Virus record (IMG/VR): IMGVR_UViG_3300021519_000057
Coordinates: 1 to 26,067 of that record
DNA length: 26,067 nucleotides
Source of the DNA: a virus
Direction: 5' to 3' (one strand)
Made by a program: the position numbers and the translations under genes. The notes below the pieces were generated by a model that worked only from the letters and a program-made list of their open reading frames with translations, did not search any database and was not told the DNA's origin. Positions 21,993-26,067 of this stretch are shown here, one piece after another. How positions within the stretch are numbered: the first letter of the stretch is position 1; each line of letters starts with the position of its first letter.

Positions 21993-22475
21993 TTATGCGA
22001 ACTGTAGGATCGCAGTGTTGTAAACCGGGGCGGGTAGGATAATGGTAAAGTTGCCACCAAGAGCAACCTTGTCAGAGCCAAAGTCTAGGACAGCAACCGA
22101 AGGGTTGGTAAGGGCTGCACCTGCGTTATCATACGCCTTAGGCGTAGAGTTATAGATCAGTGCGCCGCGCGCGGTAATAGTCGTACCCGCCCAAGTAGGG
22201 TCAGAGAAGTCTACCCAGCCAACTCCAGTGGTGGTGGTCAACGAGGAGGTAGTTACCCCGAGGTTAGTAAGAGCTGTGCCACCAGCAGTATACCCAGTGC
22301 CTACTACTTCCCCGGTAGCTGTATACGCCGTGGTGTTTGCATCCAGTGATGCTAGCGAAGTGTATAACGCAATCTTAAAAATGCTTGCCCCTGACTGCGC
22401 GGACGGGCGGAAATCGTGGACACCCAGCAAGGCTTGAGCCTTAAACGAGGAAGTCATGACTTGAATGATAGCCAT
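21993..22475 (-). CDS. Putative virion structural protein (beta-rich)
   Basis: 160 aa. Pattern FKAQALLGVHDFRPS, FKIALYTSLASLDANTTAYT, EVVGTGYTAGGTALTNLGV, ARGALIYNS and VAVLDFGSDK is a common phage protein family found beside adaptor and tail genes. It is predicted all-beta and Thr/Gly/Ala-rich, consistent with a virion surface or decoration role, but no precise function is known. Start supported by GAGGTAGGCAA-ATG, the TGA of the preceding gene contributing to the ribosome site. Confidence 0.7.
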   Translation of the reverse strand: MAIIQVMTSSFKAQALLGVHDFRPSAQSGASIFKIALYTSLASLDANTTAYTATGEVVGTGYTAGGTALTNLGVTTSSLTTTTGVGWVDFSDPTWAGTTITARGALIYNSTPKAYDNAGAALTNPSVAVLDFGSDKVALGGNFTIILPAPVYNTAILQFA

Positions 22476-22479
22476 TTGC

Positions 22480-23142
22480 CTACCTCACTGGATACCGGAC
22501 CTGCTCGGTCCTATACATGTCCTGCCGATTTTTACCTTCAGCAAAGCTCTTCAGCATGACCATGGCGGAGTCAAACTGCTTCTGGTACTGGGCCATAACG
22601 TCGGCCTCGCTTTTCATGAAGGTAGCTGCCTCAAGTAGAGCGCCATACAAAAGAACACTGCTGAAGTTATCCCCAAGCCACGTAGTAGAAGCTGTTACAA
22701 TGGACGTAGGGTAGTAGAAATAATGAAGCTCCATCGTGTAGGCGGCATCGGGGGTCGGACCTAGAAGGTACGAGTTCTGGTCAAACATCGCGTAATGCGT
22801 GGGCACACCGGTAGTCGCTGGAAACGGAAAAGCTTCACGGATGTAATTCACATCCTTGTTCAGTAAGAAAGAATACGACCCCGTGATTGGGTCAACACAG
22901 GCCAACGAGAAGTTAGCCAGCCAGTCAGAGGGGACGGTAAGGTACTTGTTGCTAGCTGTGGTCGTGCCAGTCACGTTCTTCCGTAGGTCAAGAAGCTGGA
23001 TGTTGTTATAAATCCTCTGCTCTGACTGTTGGACAAACGTGCTAATCTGTTCCGCAGAGGTAAGATCGCCCGACCCCTCCGTGTCCGGAAAGTCGTTCTC
23101 GCAATATGCCTTGATGGTGTTTACGAGAGTTGCGTAGTTCAC
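22480..23142 (-). CDS. Phage adaptor protein (head-tail connector ring)
   Basis: 220 aa with a GTG start coupled to the upstream stop by GTGA. N-terminal helices (NYATLVNTIKAYCENDF, then SAEQISTFVQQSEQRIYNNI) and a central block (YLTVPSDWLANFSLACVDP, THYAMFDQNSYLLGPTPDAA, YTMELHYFYYPTSI) are characteristic of the SU10-type phage adaptor family; the C-terminus (LLYGALLEAATFMKSEADV, AQYQKQFDSAMVMLKSFAE) is a long helix pair. Such proteins form a ring below the portal and dock the nozzle or tail tube. This is one of the most recognisable structural genes in the window. Confidence 0.85.
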   Translation of the reverse strand: MNYATLVNTIKAYCENDFPDTEGSGDLTSAEQISTFVQQSEQRIYNNIQLLDLRKNVTGTTTASNKYLTVPSDWLANFSLACVDPITGSYSFLLNKDVNYIREAFPFPATTGVPTHYAMFDQNSYLLGPTPDAAYTMELHYFYYPTSIVTASTTWLGDNFSSVLLYGALLEAATFMKSEADVMAQYQKQFDSAMVMLKSFAEGKNRQDMYRTEQVRYPVR

Positions 23143-23300
23143 GGCTTGCCTTCACCCGGGGTGGGGTTAAACTTAGTACCCCGCGAAGCCAGCTTGGTCC
23201 CACGAGTCTTCATTGTCTGGGTGGACTTCACGTCGTTCGGGTAGCCGTTGTTTTTCTCAACAGGCACACTCTTAGGCTGTCGATAGGTGGTCATCGCCAT
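23139..23300 (-). CDS. Tiny hypothetical protein between connector genes
   Basis: 53 aa, beginning MAMTTYRQPKSVPVEKNNGY and ending RGTKFNPTPGEGKP. It fills the 158 nt between two confident genes exactly: its ATG directly follows the upstream TAA and its TGA overlaps the next gene's GTG start as GTGA (23142-23139). This tight coupling is the main evidence that it is real. Composition is basic with no hydrophobic segment. Function unknown. Confidence 0.6.
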   Translation of the reverse strand: MAMTTYRQPKSVPVEKNNGYPNDVKSTQTMKTRGTKLASRGTKFNPTPGEGKP

Positions 23301-23510
23301 TTATTTGCCCTTACCCTTGTAAGACTTCTTCTGGTTGGCAACCTTAGCCAATCCACGGCCCAGAGTCCGCATCTGCATGTTGGTCTTGCCGCCCTTAGCC
23401 AACTTAGTCAGCGGCTTACCCGGGTGGTCGTGCTTTTCGTGTTTATGGACCATGGCCTTAATCATAGCCTTGTCCTGCTTGATATCGCTCTTTGAAGATT
23501 CCTTAGCCAT
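23301..23510 (-). CDS. Small Lys-rich conserved phage protein
   Basis: 69 aa, MAKESSKSDIKQDKAMIKAM followed by VHKHEKHDHPGKPLTKLAKGG and a KKSYKGKGK tail. This is a widespread hypothetical family next to adaptor genes in aquatic phages; no function is known. Start supported by TTAGGAG-N6-ATG, again with the upstream TAG stop inside the ribosome site. Likely helical and DNA- or virion-associated because of its charge (inference). Confidence 0.75.
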   Translation of the reverse strand: MAKESSKSDIKQDKAMIKAMVHKHEKHDHPGKPLTKLAKGGKTNMQMRTLGRGLAKVANQKKSYKGKGK

Positions 23511-23519
23511 GACGTACTC

Positions 23520-23909
23520 CTAAGACGTTGTAACGGTTACAGTACCTACAGCACCTTTGCCCTGTAGAGTACTCACTAAATCAGGTAAAGCCAGCGGATT
23601 GTTAAGCCCTACTGGGTTCCAGCCCCACTGTATAACACGACTACCATCCGAGGGGTTACCGGTGGCATTGAGTCCAGAAGAAAAGTACGAGACATCAGGG
23701 CGCGGATTACGCACCGCTTGAGGGTCGTTGACGGGGTATAAACCAAGGGATAGTTGTGGTTGGTCAGGCTCCCAACAAGTCTTGCAAACTAAGATACTGG
23801 TATTCTTGGTCTTTATTACGAGGCTTTTCAGCTCGCTCAATTTATAACGAAACCCGCACCGATCACATTCCGCGATAGACTTCCGGCCAGAGGCGTAGTT
23901 ACTAGACAT
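23520..23909 (-). CDS. Cys4 zinc-ribbon phage protein
   Basis: 129 aa with two CxxC pairs (Cys15, Cys18, Cys42, Cys45) in ECDRCGFRYKLSEL and LVCKTCWEPDQPQL, a classic zinc-ribbon spacing. The following GLYPVNDPQAVRNPRPD stretch is well conserved in uncultivated marine/freshwater phages in my recollection. The C-terminal third (GWNPVGLNNPLALPDLVST ... GAVGTVTVTTS) is beta-prone and looks like a virion-surface type tail. The start is backed by an ideal AGGAGG 7 nt upstream, in which the stop codon of the previous gene is embedded (TAGGAGG). Function unknown; a minor virion protein is likely given its neighbours. Confidence 0.8.
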   Translation of the reverse strand: MSSNYASGRKSIAECDRCGFRYKLSELKSLVIKTKNTSILVCKTCWEPDQPQLSLGLYPVNDPQAVRNPRPDVSYFSSGLNATGNPSDGSRVIQWGWNPVGLNNPLALPDLVSTLQGKGAVGTVTVTTS

Positions 23910-23919
23910 AGGCTACCTC

Positions 23920-24642
23920 CTACCTAGTAAATTGCTGACGTGGAATAAAGCGCACGGGGGCCTTCTCCCGGTCCTCATCAGCGGCCATTTGGAACTGCTC
24001 GTCGTACATTGCCTTAAGCATTTCGACCCTTGGGAGGGCATCTGGTATCTTAATAGACAGGTAATAGGCCAGCCCAGCCACCATGGCGGGGAGGAAGCGG
24101 AACGGGATATCCGGGGTAGTTGTGCCGTTACCGGCGTCCTGAAGGCGGCGCAAACGCCAGTAAACAAAAGTGTAGTAGGAAGTCTGGTCCGGGGTGGGCC
24201 AGATATTGATCGTAGGGTAGTCTACCCCAACAGTGGGGGTAGCCGTGTAGTCGGCCCCGCTCTGGCGGTTAACCCAGACTTGAAGGGGACGCCCCTGTGC
24301 GTTCTTATTAGGGATAGTAGCGTAGGTACTTCCGCTAATACGAGACGCACTGATATCTATTTGATTGCTACCCGTCCCGGTACGAACCACCATGTCGAGA
24401 AGGTCGATAGTATCAGCGGGTAGGTTGTAGGAAATAGTCCCCTGAGTAAGGGCGATAGACCCCTGCTCCACCGTCCACAGATTTATCCCCTTATTTGCCC
24501 ACTCTATTGTCAACAGGTTAAGGCTACGCCGCGCCGTACGCATGTCATAACCCGTGCGCAGCTCAGCACCACACCGTTCGAAGGCTTCTTCGACCAGATT
24601 ATTTAAGTCTAGGTTGAAGGTGCTAGTGCCGGAAGTTGTCAT
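23920..24642 (-). CDS. Head-tail adaptor / tail-tube-type structural protein
   Basis: 240 aa. N-terminal helical segment (NLDLNNLVEEAFERCGAELR, residues 9-28) then RTARRSLNLLTIEWANKGINLW, a pattern typical of connector/adaptor proteins of short-tailed phages that sit under the portal. A central beta-rich part carries TPTVGVDYPTINIWPTPDQ and YYTFVYWRLRRLQDAG, followed by a helical C-terminus (PFRFLPAMVAGLAYYLSIK...). It overlaps the upstream gene by ATGA. Together with the gene at 22480-23142 it forms a likely pair of ring proteins between portal and nozzle. Family assignment is from pattern memory; adaptor versus other tail protein is not settled. Confidence 0.75.
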   Translation of the reverse strand: MTTSGTSTFNLDLNNLVEEAFERCGAELRTGYDMRTARRSLNLLTIEWANKGINLWTVEQGSIALTQGTISYNLPADTIDLLDMVVRTGTGSNQIDISASRISGSTYATIPNKNAQGRPLQVWVNRQSGADYTATPTVGVDYPTINIWPTPDQTSYYTFVYWRLRRLQDAGNGTTTPDIPFRFLPAMVAGLAYYLSIKIPDALPRVEMLKAMYDEQFQMAADEDREKAPVRFIPRQQFTR

Positions 24643-25034
24643 CTGTACCTTGCCGTTTTACTGGCGATAGTCTTTGGCTGCTTAACAAACTGCTTACCCG
24701 CAGCCGTACCTTCACGTTTAGCCCTAGTAGTAGCAGCGTACTCAGCCGAAGTCAGGGCCTTATTGGCTTTCTTAGGCAGGTACCGTTCACCCGTTGCTTT
24801 TGGACCCTGCGTCGAAGGTTTACCAGACCGGGTACCCCAGTCCTCCTTAGTCCACTTAGACAAGGACTTCTGGGCTTCAGTCTTGGGGCCTTTGTAGCCA
24901 CCACCAGACTTCTTGTACCGCTGGGTAGCAAGCTGTGCCTTACGGGCAGACCATTGGCCCGGTTTGCCGCCTTTGTCGCCAGCTTTTACATTAGCAACAA
25001 CGCGCTTCCACTTGCCTTCGTCCGTGTGGCCCAT
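24639..25034 (-). CDS. DUF5872-like basic phage protein
   Basis: 131 aa, highly basic. The N-terminus (GKWKRVVANVKAGDKGGKPGQWSARKAQLA) precedes a core containing KWTKEDWGTRSGKPSTQGP and TGERYLPKKANKALTSAEY, which I recognise as the DUF5872 signature found in phage and a few bacterial proteins. The domain is not assigned an activity. It is followed by the adaptor-type gene through an ATGA overlap at 24639-24642. Its position in a run of small basic proteins just ahead of the connector genes suggests a virion or packaging role (inference). Confidence 0.8.
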   Translation of the reverse strand: MGHTDEGKWKRVVANVKAGDKGGKPGQWSARKAQLATQRYKKSGGGYKGPKTEAQKSLSKWTKEDWGTRSGKPSTQGPKATGERYLPKKANKALTSAEYAATTRAKREGTAAGKQFVKQPKTIASKTARYR

Positions 25035-25035
25035 C

Positions 25036-25266
25036 CTACTTCTTCCTAAACCCTTTCAGAGTCTCAGCCAGACGAGCCCGCTGACCAAGTTTACCGGGGG
25101 CCTTAGCAGCTTTGGCAAGCTTCTTAGCCGGGATTTTCTGCCCCATGGGGACGCCAAGTTGCTTATGGAGAGCGCCCGGTTTACCGATAGCGTTCTTGAT
25201 CCAACCACCTTTAGCGCACTTCCTCTTGGCCGGGCTAATATCACCCATTCCCCGAGACGGTCTCAT
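25036..25266 (-). CDS. Small basic hypothetical phage protein
   Basis: 76 aa beginning MRPSRGMGDISPAKRKCAKG. The open frame extends upstream to 25380, but that extension runs inside the preceding gene, so I place the start at the ATG at 25266, one base after the upstream stop. An alternative Met at 25248 has its GGGGA only one base upstream, too close for a good ribosome site. The protein is rich in Lys/Ala (KKLAKAAKAPGKLGQRARLAE) and ends KGFRKK. The N-terminal MRPSRGMG...ISP pattern is familiar from small phage proteins downstream of capsid genes. Function unknown. Confidence 0.7.
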   Translation of the reverse strand: MRPSRGMGDISPAKRKCAKGGWIKNAIGKPGALHKQLGVPMGQKIPAKKLAKAAKAPGKLGQRARLAETLKGFRKK

Positions 25267-25267
25267 A

Positions 25268-25519
25268 TCAGCACTTGCCGCCCTTGCGGAACACCTGAGC
25301 CTTAGTCTTACCGCGAGCAGCAATACCGTTAGCGGAAGTGCGGAACGAACCACCCGAAGCCATCTTCTTCGCGGAGCCACCCTTCTTCATACCGGGAGGA
25401 GCGCCCATAGGGGCAGCGGCCATCGGAGCAGCGGCCATCGGAGCAGCACCGGCACGCGACAAGGCCTTAGCAATCAGCATCTTCTTCAACATCGGGGGCA
25501 GTCCAACTTTCTTCTTCAT
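25268..25519 (-). CDS. Small basic Ala/Gly-rich phage protein
   Basis: 83 aa. A basic amphipathic N-terminus (MKKKVGLPPMLKKMLIAKAL) is followed by three short AAAPM/GAPPG-type repeats, then KKGGSAKKMASGG and a C-terminal FRTSANGIAARGKTK motif ending RKGGKC. The last motif matches the C-terminus of the gene at 25790-26053 (FRSAANGIASKGKTKG), so these are probably diverged paralogues. The stop lies 1 nt before the ATG of the next gene. Function unknown; no membrane segment or catalytic motif seen. Confidence 0.75.
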   Translation of the reverse strand: MKKKVGLPPMLKKMLIAKALSRAGAAPMAAAPMAAAPMGAPPGMKKGGSAKKMASGGSFRTSANGIAARGKTKAQVFRKGGKC

Positions 25520-25535
25520 TTTGGTAGTCCTTTGG

Positions 25536-25790
25536 TTAACATTTCCAAGCCCTTAGGCTTTTGTTGATACGACTATCTGGATCACTAGCGGTCTTGGCGC
25601 TAGTAAGTTTCTTCTTCATCCCGGACATCCGGGCACAGAATGACTTCTTACGGGCACCACCTTCTGGTTGGGGGGCCTTGAGGCCGGGTTTCCCGGGGTT
25701 GGCAGCGTTATAGGAAGCACGGCCCTTGGCGTTCAGACCGCCCTTGGGGTTTTTACCTTCCTTACGCTGCCACGCCGGGGACTTAGCCAT
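25536..25790 (-). CDS. DUF6321-like small basic phage protein
   Basis: 84 aa, starting at a TAATG overlap with the preceding gene. It begins MAKSPAWQRKEGKNPKGGLN and continues with a KGRASYNAANPG segment, PEGGARKKSFCARMSGMKKK and a SDPDSRINKSLRAWKC tail. From memory this matches a very conserved small phage family (DUF6321) seen in many uncultivated aquatic phages; I cannot run a search here. Two cysteines (in SFCARM and the final residue) sit in a Lys/Arg-rich background, suggesting a nucleic-acid or scaffold interaction, but no function is established. Confidence 0.85.
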   Translation of the reverse strand: MAKSPAWQRKEGKNPKGGLNAKGRASYNAANPGKPGLKAPQPEGGARKKSFCARMSGMKKKLTSAKTASDPDSRINKSLRAWKC

Positions 25791-26053
25791 TAGACAAACC
25801 GCCCCTTGGTCTTGCCCTTGGAGGCGATGCCGTTAGCCGCCGAGCGGAAGCCCGAAGCCTTAACCGAGCCGCCCTTGGCGTACTTCTTTGCTTTAACAGC
25901 GCCGCCCTTGCGGAAGGGCTTAGGAGCAGCGGTCAGGGGAAACGTAGCCTGCGGTCCCGGATAGAGAGACTGTGCTATAGGACCTGCCGGACGCTGGGGG
26001 CCGGGCGACTGCAGAACAGCCGGGGGATTAGGGGCGACAGGAGCTGTCGCCAT
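25790..26053 (-). CDS. Small basic Pro/Lys/Gly-rich phage protein (start uncertain)
   Basis: 87 aa from the ATG at 26053. The N-terminal half is proline-rich (APNPPAVLQSPGPQRP) and the C-terminal half is basic with repeated KGG motifs (FRKGGAVKAKKYAKGGSVK) and ends in FRSAANGIASKGKTKGRFV. The reading frame stays open upstream (I-P-Q-P before the Met) to the window edge, so the true start may lie outside and the gene may be 5' truncated. The C-terminal motif recurs in the gene at 25268-25519, so the two look like paralogues. The stop overlaps the next ATG as TAATG. Small KGG-rich proteins of this type are common hypothetical proteins in aquatic phages; function unknown, possibly DNA-binding or head-associated (inference). 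Confidence 0.7.
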   Translation of the reverse strand: MATAPVAPNPPAVLQSPGPQRPAGPIAQSLYPGPQATFPLTAAPKPFRKGGAVKAKKYAKGGSVKASGFRSAANGIASKGKTKGRFV

Positions 26054-26067
26054 CGGCTGGGGTATGG

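Noticed and set aside
25267-25380. Longer start for the 76-aa basic protein
   Set aside because: The extension reads through the preceding gene in another frame and gives Arg/Leu low-complexity sequence.

Overview
This window is a near gap-free stretch of a tailed-phage genome (virion, lysis and ejection-protein genes). Every supported gene (37 CDS, including four that are very short or nested) reads on the minus strand, so transcription runs from coordinate 26067 down to 1. Genes are separated by a few bases or joined by TAATG/ATGA/GTGA overlaps. I see no integrase, repressor, tRNA, IS element, CRISPR array or plus-strand gene. A nested Rz/Rz1 spanin pair implies a Gram-negative host. No tape measure, sheath or baseplate gene is present. 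The combination of adaptor-like proteins, a large hub/nozzle-like protein, a T7 gp13-like protein and several large low-complexity internal proteins is most consistent with a short-tailed (podovirus-like) lytic phage of the kind often seen in aquatic metagenomes. That classification is inference; portal, capsid and terminase genes would lie beyond coordinate 26067.

Region by region, in transcription order. (1) 26067-24639: five small, strongly basic Lys/Gly-rich proteins (including DUF6321-like and DUF5872-like). (2) 24642-21993: head-tail connection and minor virion genes: two adaptor-type proteins, a Cys4 zinc-ribbon protein, two tiny conserved proteins and a 160-aa structural candidate. 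(3) 21983-20018: lysis cassette: 2-TM holin-like protein, Rz with Rz1 nested in its +1 frame, a coiled-coil/C-terminal-TM protein, a GH108 muramidase and a zinc-ribbon protein. (4) 20015-10023: host-recognition region: three large fibre proteins each ending in an S74 intramolecular chaperone domain, two repeat proteins sharing a Trp-rich 11-residue repeat C-terminus (each directly preceding an anchored fibre), a Gly-rich adhesin, a DUF7936-like protein, a secreted six-cysteine protein and an M15A peptidase. (5) 10013-7134: GTA-type 3-TM holin, large tail hub/nozzle candidate and a small virion protein. (6) 7067-1: ejection-protein block: a Gly/Ala-rich protein, a GNAT/gp13-like protein, a Gln-rich repeat protein, a collagen-like protein and the N-terminal 526 residues of a very large internal protein that runs off the window.

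Working together, regions 2 and 5 build the tail and its head interface, region 4 supplies variable receptor-binding fibres, region 6 supplies proteins packaged in the head and ejected with DNA, and the lysis genes (two hydrolases, up to three holin-like proteins, one spanin pair) are interleaved with them. The most notable points are the duplicated repeat-protein + S74-fibre module, a third S74 fibre lacking the anchor domain, the fully nested spanin pair and the phage-encoded exported disulfide-rich protein.
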